Source: Lindgomyces ingoldianus (Eukaryota > Ascomycota > Dothideomycetes > Pleosporales > Lindgomycetaceae). Taken from it: a DNA stretch of 64,000 nt. Below are positions 33,119-44,115 of the stretch, in pieces. Positions within the stretch are counted from its first letter, which is position 1. Every line of letters starts with the position of its first letter. The translations under genes were made by a program, and so were the position numbers. The notes under the pieces are model-generated. The model searched no databases, had not been told where the DNA came from, and saw only the letters and a list, made by a program, of their open reading frames with translations. Location of the stretch: contig NW_022985188.1 in the NCBI RefSeq assembly GCF_010093535.1, forward strand, positions 40,883 through 104,882, in the 5' to 3' direction.

Positions 33119-33694
33119 TGTTACAATCCTTACCCGGGAGGGTACGCGGGCCGAATGTTTGGTCGGGGAAGGGAGGAGCAAGCTTCGGGGGTGCGCGATC
33201 CTCAAGGCGAGCGGGTTTGTGACAAAGGGACTAGAGTGGCTGGATTGTGGTTTGCCCTTATGCAGCTGTATAAGGAGCTAGGTTAAACAGTTTGTAAGAA
33301 CAGGATTAGAGGTATATATAGTGCAAGATATATAAATAGTATTTAGCTTGTTAGAAAGCTATAATGCTACTTAGTTTATATAATAAACTAAACTTTAATT
33401 ACACCTCTTAAAAAGTTAATTAATACGTCCTTAAATATGCTGTAGCGTCTGCAGTGGCTGCAGATGCCCCTGTCTGCCTGTTAACAGCCTCTGCGGTTGT
33501 CTTTTCCTACAGGCCACCTGTAACTAGCTCCTTATTAGACAGAACACTCTCCTGTTCTGTCTGTCTCTGCGGGGCCACTTCTTAGGCCTAGCTCCTGCAG
33601 CCCTCTGCTAATGCTAACAGGGAACCATCCTAATTTGCTAAGAGAGTAGGGTAAGCTAGGTAGAGTTACTGTGCTCTTACTGTAGGTTGTAACA
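33119..33694 (-). repeat. LTR, family L1 (minus orientation)
   Basis: Complement runs TGTTACAACC...AGGATTGTAACA, 576 bp, homologous to 243-842. The 3' third (33119-33240 on the plus strand) is GC-rich and apparently unmutated; the 5' two-thirds are TA-rich. A purine tract on the minus strand (complement of CCTCCCTCCC, 33701-33710) marks it as a 3' LTR. Confidence 0.75.
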
Positions 33695-34511
33695 CATAGG
33701 CCTCCCTCCCTAGAAGCGTCCTTGCTGCTCTGCCTGCACTCTCTTATTAGTTAAAGACTGCTTATTAAGTTAGTGTTTATCTACTAAAAGGCTTTTTTAA
33801 CATCTACTTTTTTTAAACTAAATAGCTTATTAGTTCTACGCATTCTATTACTCCTATACTATCTATTATTTTAATCTTTTTTATTAAATAAAGATGTAAC
33901 TGTGTAGTCTGTGCTGCTTATTAGGCACTTTATATATCCTAATCCTTTCTTTTAACAACTGCACTAAATGTGTTTATAAGAAAAGTTGCTATAACACTTT
34001 TATTTCTAAAGCTTTCTAGAATTAGCTAGAATAAAAGTGTTAGTCTCTTTTTAACTAGAAGGAGATTACTATAAAAGACTAGTAGTCTACTAGCTAGCGC
34101 CTTTCTAAAGCAGCTAAAAGGCTAGCAAAGAAGGTTAAAAAAGCAAACTATAAAGTAAAGGAAGCAGAGGCTTAAGAGTTAAGAGTACAAAAGCAGCTAA
34201 CGCTTCTTAAGAACTGCTAGACTTAATATCTTAAGGGTAATATATCTTCCTTAGAAGAGATAGAGGCCCTAGAGGCAGAAGCAGAAGGCTACTCTTTACC
34301 CTAGACGCATAGAACTATAGGTGTATTTTTATTATTAATAGGAGTTTTAGTTTGTGATTATCTCGTTATGTTTATAATACTTTATATAGTCTAATTTATT
34401 ATTTTACTAGCTTCCTAGAAGGTCTTTACGTCTTAAGGTTTTTAGTGTTAAGGTACATGTAATCTCTAGGCTGTATTAGAGGTGCTAGTATCCTTATTCT
34501 GCCTAACTAAT
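33695..34511. mobile_element. L1 internal end and transposase-tail-like fragment
   Basis: 33695-33890 matches the complement of 1-240, the L1 internal 3' end. The rest (34090-34310, plus strand) has a Lys/Ala/Glu-rich reading (KASKEG.KSKL, then KNC.T.YL.GNISSLEEIEALEAEAEGYSL across a frame change; dots are stops) like the C-terminal tail of a Fot1-type transposase. No intact frame. Confidence 0.45.
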
Positions 34512-34887
34512 TGTAACGGCACAGGCAAGACAATAGGTCCGAATACGGTGGGAATCCACTCAGAGGCATATAGGAGTGCGTGGGGACTAAGAACCTAGGA
34601 ATTTCCATTAACACCTATAGGCCTTGTATAAAAGGATATTAGAAAACTACTAAGCTAGCTACAGAGGCAAGGTGCGACTAAATACATAAGGGAATAGAGG
34701 TACAGCAGAGGGCAGAGCAGAGTTAGAGCTAGGTTAAGTTAGGGTTAGAGCTAATATAAGGTCCCTTTAGATAGGTTTAGGCAACCTAAGATAAAGTAAT
34801 TTATAAAAATTAAGTTAGAGTTAGATCTAATATAAGAACCCTTTAAATAAGTTCTAGGTAACTTAAGATAAAATAAGAATTATTACA
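34512..34887 (-). repeat. LTR family G, 3' LTR with internal duplication
   Basis: TGTAACGGCACAGGC ... TTATTACA, 376 bp, homologous to 61237-61526 and (inverted) 55555-55864. It is longer because a ~65 bp segment (AGAGCTAATATAAGG...) is repeated (34753-34818, 34826-34880). A run of eight C follows at 34891-34898, i.e. a polypurine tract on the minus strand. Confidence 0.75.
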
Positions 34888-35769
34888 CTACCCCCCCCTC
34901 TGTAGACTAATAGTCCTTATTAGTAGTAATTATAGTATAAAGTATTACTGTTATGTTTTCTGCCTTTTTAAACTAAAACTAGTCTAATTTAGCTAGGTGT
35001 CCTTACTAAGTATTCCTTTACACTACTAGTAGTGTCCTTTAAACTAAATACTACATATGTAGTTATTAATTATTAGAGTAGCAAGTGTAGTTTATTAATT
35101 AAAGATAATTTAGATAAGATAATAAAGTCTTTTTTATAAGTTCTCCTTTCTAGATTGTACGCTATAAGGTAGGCTACTATAGCCTTAAAAAAGTTTGCCT
35201 AGGTATGTTTAAAACTATAATTTAGTACTTATAGGCTAGAAAAAAGCGTCTTTTATAAGTAGAAAGACTAATTTAACTAGGATACTTTTTTTTTAATAGC
35301 TACACTAATAAAGCGCGCTTTACATGCAGGAAACACTTTCTTTTTATCTATTCTAAGTCTAGAACGCTTACTATGTCTTAGTTTTTTTTTAACTAATAAT
35401 AAAATAAGCTTATAAAAGCTTTATTATATTCTTTACACTTTTAAACTAAAACTAGTCTAATTTAGCTAGGTATCCTAGCTCTAAATAATCCTTTGCAATA
35501 CTAGCTATATGTCCCTATATTAATGCTATGTGTGCACACTTGCTCTAATAGTAATCTAAATTAATGTTAAGTTTATCTATAGTTAATAAAACTTTACTAT
35601 TATTTAAACATAGGTTTTTTGCTATTTATAAGAATCTTAATTTTAGGTGTATGTTTAGTAAGGTAGATTTACTAAGTCTAAGAGGTGCCTAAAAAGTCTT
35701 TTACACTTAAAGTAGTAAAAGTAGTATAAGGTGTTATTAAAAGTAATTTAGTAGTTAGTAAAAGTTAAC
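34888..35769 (-). mobile_element. LTR family G internal fragment
   Basis: RIP-mutated 3' internal region of the minus-strand element whose 3' LTR ends at 34887. Minus-strand pieces such as FPACKARFISVAI and LSTYKRRFFLAYK are coding-like but not assignable. A block at 34962-35045 is repeated directly at 35440-35520. The right side is cut by the C copies at 35772. Confidence 0.45.
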
Positions 35770-35771
35770 TA

Positions 35772-36346
35772 ACGTACCTAACAGGTTGGCCGGCCACTTT
35801 TGCTAAGCCCCTACTAAAACCACCCTATTCTAGCGCAAAACAGCCTACTTTAGCCCTATATAGAGTAATACAACACAAGATATTATTTAAAGTCTACTTT
35901 TACTACTTTTTTACATGTATATAAGTTATGCCTAGTTTAATTACACTGCTTGTATTACCTTTAACTTAGCTTACTTTTTTTAGCGCGCACTTATGTCTTT
36001 AGCTTCTTCTTATTACTACACACTTTAAACTTCTTTAAAGCAGTTAGACAAGCCTTATCTTTAACTATTAAAGTTTTTTCTACTTAAATCTACTTTTTTT
36101 ATGCATTTTATGTTATATAGTAGCCTTATTTACTACTTAAAGCTTTATAATCTTTTTTTATGCTAACACTAGCTTATGTGTAATAATTACTACCCTTTTT
36201 AAAACATTCTTAAAGGCCTTTACTATAGACATTAGTACGCTATTTATATGCTTTTAAATTCTTACTTTTATAAGCATTAATTATAACTTAAATTTAAAAG
36301 TATTACTTAGAGTTTATAACTACTAAGGCTTATTATTAATAAGTAG
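35772..36346. mobile_element. Element C, left-end partial copy
   Basis: The first 575 bp of element C (ACGTACCTAACAGGTTGGCC...), preceded by TA at 35770. It stops exactly where the full copy begins at 36349. The same segment is repeated at 36349-36920. Confidence 0.7.
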
Positions 36347-36348
36347 TA

Positions 36349-38193
36349 ACGTACCTAACGGGTTGGCCGGCCACTTTTGCCAAGCCCCCACTAAAACCAC
36401 CCTATTCTAGCGCAAAACAGCCTACTTTAGCCCTGTATAGAGCAATATAACATAAGATATCATTTAGAGTCTACTTCTGCTACTTGCTTACACATACGCA
36501 AGTTATGCCTAGTCTAATTACACTGCTTGCATTACCTTTAACTTAGCTTACCTCCTTTAGCGCGCACTTGCGTCTTTAGCTTCTTCCTATTACTACGCGC
36601 TTTAAACTTCTTTAGAGTAGTTAGACAAGCTCTATCCTTAACTATTAAAGTTTTTTCTGCCTAAATCTACTTTCTTTTATGCAATCTATGTTACATAGCA
36701 GCCTTATTTACTACTTAAAGCTTTATAATTTTCTTTTACGCTAACACTAGCTTATGCGTAATAATTAATGCCCCCTTTAAGACTTTCTTAAAAGCCTTTA
36801 CTATAGACATTAGTAAGCTATCTATATGCCTCTAAATTTTTACCTTTATAAGCATTAATTATAACCTAAATTTAAAAGTATTACTTAAAGTTTACAACTG
36901 CTAGAGCTTGTTGTTAATAGGTAGTAGTAGTAATAAAGTATATAACTAGATATTAAAAGCTATTTTAACTTATTTTAGGTTAAATAGGACTAAACTAGCG
37001 CTTTAAAACTCTTCTTAGATATTACTAAAAGTAATTACTACATTATAAGTGTGTATAAAGCATAGTAGGAACTTAAGTTTTATAATATAAGTAATTTAGT
37101 TACATATAAGATCTTTAGCTTAGCGCCTATACACCTTTTTTAAAGGGGTAAAACAACCTATATTAAGAGGCTATAGAAGGTGTAATAAGTATAAAGGCAT
37201 GTAAATAGTAATAATTTTATTTTTTTTATAGTACTACTAGAAATTAAGTAAGTTATAGCTTTTATAGCTATTAATAATAAAAACCTAATAAGCGCTTATA
37301 ACCTTTTTTTTATATACTTATTAAAGTGCTTTAACTACTGCAGCTTAAGCTTATTTATTATCTAGCTGTTCTTAAAGACTATAATAACCTAGTTTTAAAG
37401 CAGATTTTTTTTTATACTAGGTAAAAAAGTAATAGCAGCCCTTAAAAATAATAAAGAGTAGAATAGCCTACTTTATTATATTAATACCCTAGATAACTAT
37501 TATCTACTCTTTATTACCTTACTATATTACCTTTAGCTGTCTTTATTTCTTTAAAGCTATAATAACTACTCTAGTTAATATCTAGCTTATTATAAAGCCT
37601 AACTTATTAAAGTTATACATGTCTTTATTCTAGATACTGTACTTAGCTTTTATGTTAGCTACTAGGTAAAACTAGCCTTAGATAACCTCTAGATTCTCAT
37701 AAAATGCTCTTTTATAATTATACTTATAATTAAACTTTATTATAAACTTAAAGTAGTGCTTAACTTATATACTAGGCTAGTTTAAGCTAACCTAGCCTAG
37801 ATTACGCTCTGCGCGTAAGAAATTAGCTATATTAGCTATAGCTATAAGCCTAGAGGGAAATCTGCATATAATAAGCTTAAGTATATACTTAATAACTACT
37901 TTTTTCTTAAGCTTAGTTAAATTTTTTAATTTAGGCTAGCATTTTACTTTTAAAGGCTGTCTAGCGCGTTAATTACTTAGTGTTGTGTAAAAGACATTAT
38001 AGATAGCTATAGCGTGTTATAAAAAAAGTTTTAAGTTTTATTTAAAAGCCTAAAAAGTAAGCTGTATTTAAGATTTTTTAGAAGATTTAATCTAGTGTTG
38101 TTGTTAAGGCATTATATAGATAGGTAGAGTGTGGTAGGGGCTTAGCAAAAGTGGCTGGCTAACCTGTGTGGCCAGCCAACCTGTTAGGTACGT
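36349..38193 (-). mobile_element. Fot1-like transposon C, full length (1845 bp)
   Basis: TIRs ACGTACCTAACGGGTTGGCC and complement, with TA at 36347 and 38194. Same length as element C at 44439 once that is freed of insertions, but in the opposite orientation. Transposase remnant on the minus strand. The TIR shares ACGTACYT and CTTTTGCTAAG with element A, so A and C are sister families. Confidence 0.8.
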
Positions 38194-38195
38194 TA

Positions 38196-39445
38196 TAACC
38201 TTTACTTTACACTATAAAGAAACTAGCCTATAAACTTTTATAAATTAATTAACTAACTATTAAACTTATAAAATATATATAAAAAATTAGCAATTAAAGC
38301 TAGATCTAGTTAGAAAATAATAAAATAATATATAAATAAATTATAGTAACCTAGACTAGAAATCTACTCTAGAGACTACATTTACTTTAAAACTAAAAAT
38401 CTTAAAATACCTAGACTCTCTAGGAAGCTAGTAGAAAGGAGAATAAGACTTTATAAAGTCCTATAGACTTAATAGGACAACTGTAAACTTAAGCTTCTAT
38501 TGCATATAAAGATACACCTATAGTTTTATGTCTCTAAGCTAGAAAAAGCGCTTAAAGAAATTCCTCTATCTACATAAGAATAAAAAGATAAAGAAGATAA
38601 GTATAAAGTTAAACATATTATTAGTAACTAAAAAAATAAAAAAGAATTTTTAGTAAAATAAAAAGAATAGCTTACTAGCAAAAACACTTAAGAACTAGCT
38701 AAAAACTTATAAAACGCGCAGCTATTAGTATAGAAGTACTTTTAGGCTTGTCTAAAAGAAACTAGCTAGGTAATAAGGCACCTATTTTAAAAAAAAACAA
38801 CTGTGTTATTACTAGATAGTAGTAGCCTTTAGAGACAAGTCTCTACTAAAAAAAGTTGTAGAGGTAAATAACTCTTTACTTTAGCCTTAAAAGCTTTTAT
38901 CTTGTCTAATAATAAAAGGTCTTTTTTTAAATACTTTGCACGTTAAGCCTTTAATAAATTTAGTAATTTTTAGATATAATTCTATTTAAAACACTTTTTA
39001 GCCTTTACTTTTACTAACTTTTAAAGATAATAGGTTATCTTTTTATTTAGCTTCTACTTATAGACTTTTACTGCTGCAGCATTCTAAAGAAGCTTCTCTT
39101 TTTTCTTTTTTAATTAATTTTATGTAGTGTCTAAAATAAAAGTGTTACACTAGCTGTTTTTTTTTTACACACTTTACATACTTATTTAATAATAAAGTTA
39201 GCATATAAAACAACTCTAATAATTAGTAAGCGCTATAGGGCTGTATTTTTGTCTATTAAAAAAGATTAAAATAGAGAATAGTATAAAAATAATAAAATAA
39301 ACAAGACTAGTAAGCTATTTAGTTTAAGAAAAGTAAATGTTAAAAATGCCTTTTAGTAGGTAGGCGCTTGCTTTATAAATAAACCTTTACTAACACAGTT
39401 GTGTAAGCAGAGCGGCAAGGACACTACTAGGGAGGAGAGGCAGCG
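38196..39445. mobile_element. RIP-mutated repeat, internal end of an L1 element
   Basis: 39230-39445 matches 1-242 and ends in a purine tract (GGGAGGAGAGGCAG) before the LTR at 39446. The part 38196-39229 is TA-rich with no readable frame and no identified relative. Confidence 0.45.
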
Positions 39446-40039
39446 TGTTATAGTCTACAGTTAGACTAGCATAACTCTGCTAGTAGTGCTCTACAGCCTA
39501 GCTAGGTTAGAATAAGGCTTACTTATAGACTAATTAAAGGACACAGAGGACACAGAAGCAGCGTAACTACCTGCAGTAATAGAAAAATATGTTGTCTAAT
39601 AAAAGGACAGGCTATAAGTCTATTAAGTCTAAAAGAGTTTATAGAGCTGCGCTTAGCAGGCTTACATAAACTTATCTTACTTATTCTTAGCACCTTTAAA
39701 TATATATATAGTCTTAACTTTAAACAACCTTTAAAAAGTGTGTTTAATGTTTAGTTTATTTTTTACATAAACTAAGTAGCATTCTAGCTTTCTAAAGAGC
39801 TGCAATACTATTTGTATATCTGCACTATATATACCTCTAACCCTGTCTAACAGGACTGTTTAACCTAGCTACTATACTGCTGCTTAAGGGCAAACCACAA
39901 TCTAGTCACTCTACCTCTCTCCATCAGCCTAATAGCCTTTACGTAGGACTGTACACCCTGCTGTTGGCCCCTTCTATCCGTCCTACCCCATCAGGAATAC
40001 CATTGACCCGCGTGCTTCCACGAAGCAAGGATTGTAACA
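39446..40039 (+). repeat. LTR, family L1, first of a tandem pair
   Basis: TGTTATAG...ATTGTAACA, 594 bp, aligned with 243-842, with the same GC-rich 3' third. Confidence 0.75.
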
Positions 40040-40625
40040 GTTACAGCCTATAGATGGCACAACGTAACTTGACCTAAAGTGCTTTACAGGTTAGCTAAGT
40101 TAGGATAGAATTTGTTAGCAGACTAGTTAGATAACCTAGAAGCAGCCCTGCTGCTAAGGATTATAGAAGAATGTGTTATCTAATAAGTAAGACAAGTAGA
40201 GACGCTAAAACAAGCCTAAGAGAGTTTAATAAGTTAGTAGTACTATAAACTTGCTTAAGCTCCTTAAACTTAGTCTTAGCGCAAGTAGTTATGTATATAA
40301 TTTTAGCTTAATTAGACCTTTAAGAGGTGTAATTAAAGTTTAGTTTATCTTTACATAAACTAAGTAGTATTAAGCTTTTTAATAAGCTAAATACTAATTA
40401 TATTTCTTACACTATAAATACCTCTAACTCTGTCTAACAGGACTGTTTAACCTAGCCTCTATACTGCTGTTTAAGGGACAAACCACGATCTAGTCACCTA
40501 AAACACCTCCACTGCCTAATAGCACGCAAGGTAGGACTGTACACCCTGCCTGCGGCCTCTCGGACTCCCCGTCCATTCCGCCTACCTAACGACCCGTGTG
40601 CTTCTACGAAGCAAGGATTGTAACA
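40040..40625 (+). repeat. LTR, family L1, second of a tandem pair
   Basis: Starts GTTACAGCCTATAG (first T of the LTR missing) directly after the previous LTR and ends GATTGTAACA at 40625. There is no internal region between the two. Confidence 0.7.
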
Positions 40626-41329
40626 TGCCTGCGCTGTTACAAGCATAAACTAGCTTTATATATTTATAAAGTGTTATTTAAAGATTAAAGTAAAGTTTAA
40701 GTATAACTAGAATTATAAAAACGCTTTTTAATATAATCTTAAAGTAAAGTAGCACTAGCTAAGCTTTATAAAGAATATTAAAGCTAAGTATATTATTTAA
40801 AATAATAACATATATAACTTTAATAAGATAAGCTTTATAATAAGCTAGATATTTACTAACTATACTTATACTTAAAACTTTACTTTAAGCTTTAAAAAAT
40901 ACTTTATAAACATACTAGACTAGTCTATACTAACATAGCCTAGATTATGCTTAGCGTGTAAAGAATTAGCTATATTAGCTATAGCAACTAGCTAAGAGGA
41001 AATTTTTTATATATATAGCTTAAGTATATGCTTAAAAATTACTTACTTTTTATTATCTAGCCTTTATAAGTTAGCTATAGAATTACCTTATAAAAGTTAT
41101 CTAGCACATTAGTTATTTATTATCTTTTAAAAGACTTTATATATAGCTATAGTATATTACTTTAAAAGTGTTATGTTTTAAAAGTTTAAAGTATAAGCTA
41201 TATCTAAAATTCTTTTAGCGCGTTTAAGTAGTGTTATTAGAAATGCATTAGTGTAAAAGAAGTACTTTAGTAGAGTCTTAGTAAAAGTAAGTAACTTAGC
41301 TGTGTAAGCAACTTGCCTATAGTGTATGT
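40626..41329. mobile_element. 16-bp family-G LTR stub plus truncated foldback A
   Basis: 40626-40641 is TGCCTGCGCTGTTACA, identical to the end of the solo LTR at 55864. It is followed without a gap by the interior and right part of an A-1100 element (40642-41329) that ends GTGTATGT then TA. Confidence 0.6.
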
Positions 41330-41331
41330 TA

Positions 41332-42080
41332 TAGTCTTTACTTTATATAACTAAAAGGCAAAACTTTGTATTTATAAATTCTTTATTATGTTTAAAAAGT
41401 AGTATACTTTTTAAAGCTTAAGTCTATTCTAATTGTAAAGATAGGATAGTAGATAGCACTAAGACTAAGGTTTTAGAGAAAGATAGAAGCGTATTGTAAG
41501 AGAGACGAATCGTTGCCAAGCCTCGCTTGTTACGATTCATGCTTATATACGAAGCACAGGTTATGTGACCTCCAAACAGGTCAGGGGAGGCCATACTGGC
41601 CCGTTCTGGGACATCCGGTGTTTGCAGTAATCACACGATAGTCGGATGCGTCGTCACCATGGTCGCATGCGTCGTCACCATGATCTGTTGCCAAGACTCA
41701 CCCACTCATTTCGCATGTATATAGACTCCTACAAAGGACTCCTCTAGCAATACATACAATGCAGTTCCTCATGTCTCTGGTGCCTCACATAGCTTCACAT
41801 CCGGCCTTACACTTAATATATTACTATTAAGTAGTAAAGTGTTATTCTTGTTCTCTCTTTTCTAACTTCAAGGCTGTATTAGATGTCTCTCTAGCAATGC
41901 ACACATTATGTAACCCCTAACCTAATATTACTCTAAGCCCCTGATGTTGAATCAGGTCCTCTATCTGCCCAGCACCCCTCGCCTGGAAAACACTGTAGTT
42001 CTACTACAATCTATGCACTGCTTTTAGGTAACAGAGATTACTACACTGCGTTTCTACCCGCCAAAGGTTTTGAAATACTA
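41332..42080. other. 3' flank of the PI-PLC gene
   Basis: TA-rich to ~41495, then normal composition. A 21-bp unit (TGCGTCGTCACCATG with GTCGGA/GTCGCA before it) is directly repeated at ~41641-41682. No coding frame or RNA gene seen. This is where the transcript end of the PI-PLC gene should lie. Confidence 0.45.
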
Positions 42081-43455
42081 CTAGTTAAAATTCGTTAAAA
42101 GCAATTGCTTCACGAGGGTGGGATAGGCAAAATCCAGTTCTACAACCCCAAGACGATACCGCTTGTCCCAGTACTTATTCTTGATGAGCTCGCTCATACG
42201 CCAACTCAAATACTTAGAATGGTCCCTTGGAGTCCGATAGTTATGATTTTTGATAGCTACCAAATTGGAGATGACATTACCTGGAGGAAACCAGTAACTA
42301 TTGCAGCCACAATGATACCAACAGCCATCATCGGTAGAGCCGTTGTTAGCGTTCCATTCCAGGCGTCGCGCCACATCTTCCCAATGTTTCTCTTCGTTTG
42401 CATAATCCCAATTGATATTCGGCGATCCATCGCGGCTTGGAGAGAGGTTTATGCCTTTCGTAGCGTGATCGGTAGACAGGAGAACCATCTTTCCTCGGCA
42501 TTCGTCAAGAGAAGGCTCCCTAGTTTCCGTATAGCTGCATGAGTAGCTACTGAAAGCGTCCTCGACTGCCCTTCTGGTTTCCGGAGTTTCGCCATGACGA
42601 TCTCCCGTTAAAGACTCCATGTCTCGCTTCGCCTGAACGAGCACAGTTTCGTCAGAATGCTGCTGTAGAAACTCTGCGATAACGTCGAGGGCCTCTCGAA
42701 GGTATCCCTTAAGCCCAATACGGCCATGTCGTAGATGCAGATCAGTACCGGACGTTCGAAGGTCAATATAGCGTACACCCATGAGTAGTTGTTCCCTGAT
42801 CCCATACGTCTGGCACTCAGCGAACTCCCGTACGAAATCAGGGTATACAGGGGAGGCCTCAACGTATCCAACCCTCGCAAAACTGTTGTGGGTGCCGGGT
42901 ATTGTGAGACTGGAGAGTTTGTGGGTTCCAGGGCGCTGCTGCCGGATGTCGCGCATCCAATCAGCTGGATCAAGGTTTTCGACGCTACTTTTCACTATAG
43001 TGCTGTCATTCAATTTATATTAGCACTTTTCAACACTGTTTTCGTGAGTCGAATGTACCTTGGGTGCGCAGGCATCTCCAGAAGATTCCCATTGTACTTA
43101 GTCCCCATTGACAGACATATAATCAGGGCTTAAATAGTCAGCAGCTGTATTAATCATTAACAAGCACTCCTTACTCATGTTTCCCTTCGAATTTGATCGT
43201 GCCACCAGAAACAATCTTGCATTCATAGTGGAAAGTCCTCACGAATGTGCTGTAGGATTTCATCTCGGTTCGTACTTGGCACTTGTCCTCTGAAGCCTCT
43301 GGCGATGGTTGGTTGTCGGCATACCACACCAATGTAGAATAGCCTAGACATTGACTTTCAATGTCTGATCCGGCAACGAGTACACTAAGCCGGTACGATC
43401 CTTCATCGTACAGTCTGGTACGTATGTCATTTGGAAGACCTGGAATAGGTGGCAT
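42081..43455 (-). CDS. PI-PLC X-domain protein (phosphatidylinositol phosphodiesterase-like), 400 aa, two exons
   Basis: Likely cleaves phosphatidylinositol or GPI anchors to diacylglycerol and a cyclic inositol phosphate (family knowledge). Exon 1 is 43175-43455 and exon 2 is 42081-43002; the 172-nt intron joins them in frame (1203 nt, 401 codons with stop). Residues 1-93 form an unrecognised, probably beta-rich N-terminal region (MPPIPGLPNDIRTRLYDEG...) with three Cys. The catalytic domain starts near 120: LSSLTIPGTHNSF with the first His at ~132, GVRYIDLR with Arg ~171 and Asp ~174, LHLRHG with the second His ~186, VLVQAKR with Lys ~219, and GVVELDF near 384. This is the order seen in bacterial-type single-domain PI-PLCs; there is no Y, C2 or EF-hand domain. 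No signal peptide is evident. It is intact, unmutated and alone in its island. Read alone, exon 2 has no ATG before residue 109; the splice solves this. Confidence 0.85.
43003..43174 (-). other. Intron of the PI-PLC gene
   Basis: Minus strand: donor CATGA|GTAAGG, branch-like GCTAAT, acceptor TGACAG|C, 172 nt. Phase is kept: GA from exon 1 plus C from exon 2 makes Asp 94. Long for a fungal intron, but the sites are strong. Confidence 0.75.
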
Positions 43456-43690
43456 ACTTGAGGTGTATCGCTAATGAGTAAAACGACTGCGCAGACCGTC
43501 TAAACCGAATCAGAGAAGCTTAACAACAAACCGCAGTGGTTCCAAAGATACACTCCAATCTATATTTAAAGGGAATATTTGGTTCCCTCCGCGGAAAAAT
43601 CAGGAAAGATGGCAGTTGAGCGGCTCTCATAGCCTACTGCCAGCGAGAACAATCTGGACACAGTCGCTTAAACTCGCCCTCAATGCAAGC
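43456..43690 (-). promoter_or_regulatory. Upstream region of the PI-PLC gene
   Basis: Normal-GC DNA. On the minus strand a TATA-like TTTAAATATA lies at 43561-43570, about 105 bp before the ATG. An in-frame TAG 18 bp upstream of the ATG supports the chosen start. No other motif is recognised. Confidence 0.35.
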
Positions 43691-44115
43691 CCCATCACTG
43701 TGTTAAATAAATCTAACCTATGCGTGAATCACAAACTCTGCACGTCCCACGGGGATCACTAGCTTGGCTTAACTTGTATAGTATGCATTTCCTACTCCAC
43801 TCGCACCAAAGCCATTGTTCTACAAAACGCGACAATTCCCTGCATTTTTTAATCTCCACTCAGTTGAAAATATCTCTTCAGTTGTCTTCCATCCAAAGGA
43901 TTCGGTTCTAGACTCAACTCCAGCTCCCCTTAACTTATACGGTGTGCATTTCCTTCTCCACTTGCACTGAAGCGAGTGTTCTAGACGCTAATCTAAAAGC
44001 CACATTGTGGTTTCTTGTTTTGTTCATATCTAGCTAGCCTATCACCCTTAAGTTGTCTTTTATCTAAGAGCAGAGGTTTTAAACTTAACCTTAGCTTGCT
44101 GTAGCTAGTATATGT
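43691..44115. repeat. Diverged direct repeat, ~160-bp period
   Basis: 43765-43825 (CTTAACTTGTATAGTATGCATTTCC..., then CTCCACTCGCAC) recurs at 43928-43985 (CTTAACTTATACGGTGTGCATTTCC..., CTCCACTTGCAC), and AGTTGTCTT words follow both. The changes are mostly transitions. An open frame of 63 codons here (43720-43911) has no support as a gene. Confidence 0.5.

Noticed and set aside
42105..43133. Several frames of 80-145 aa overlapping the PI-PLC gene
   Set aside because: Shadows of the PI-PLC exons in other frames.
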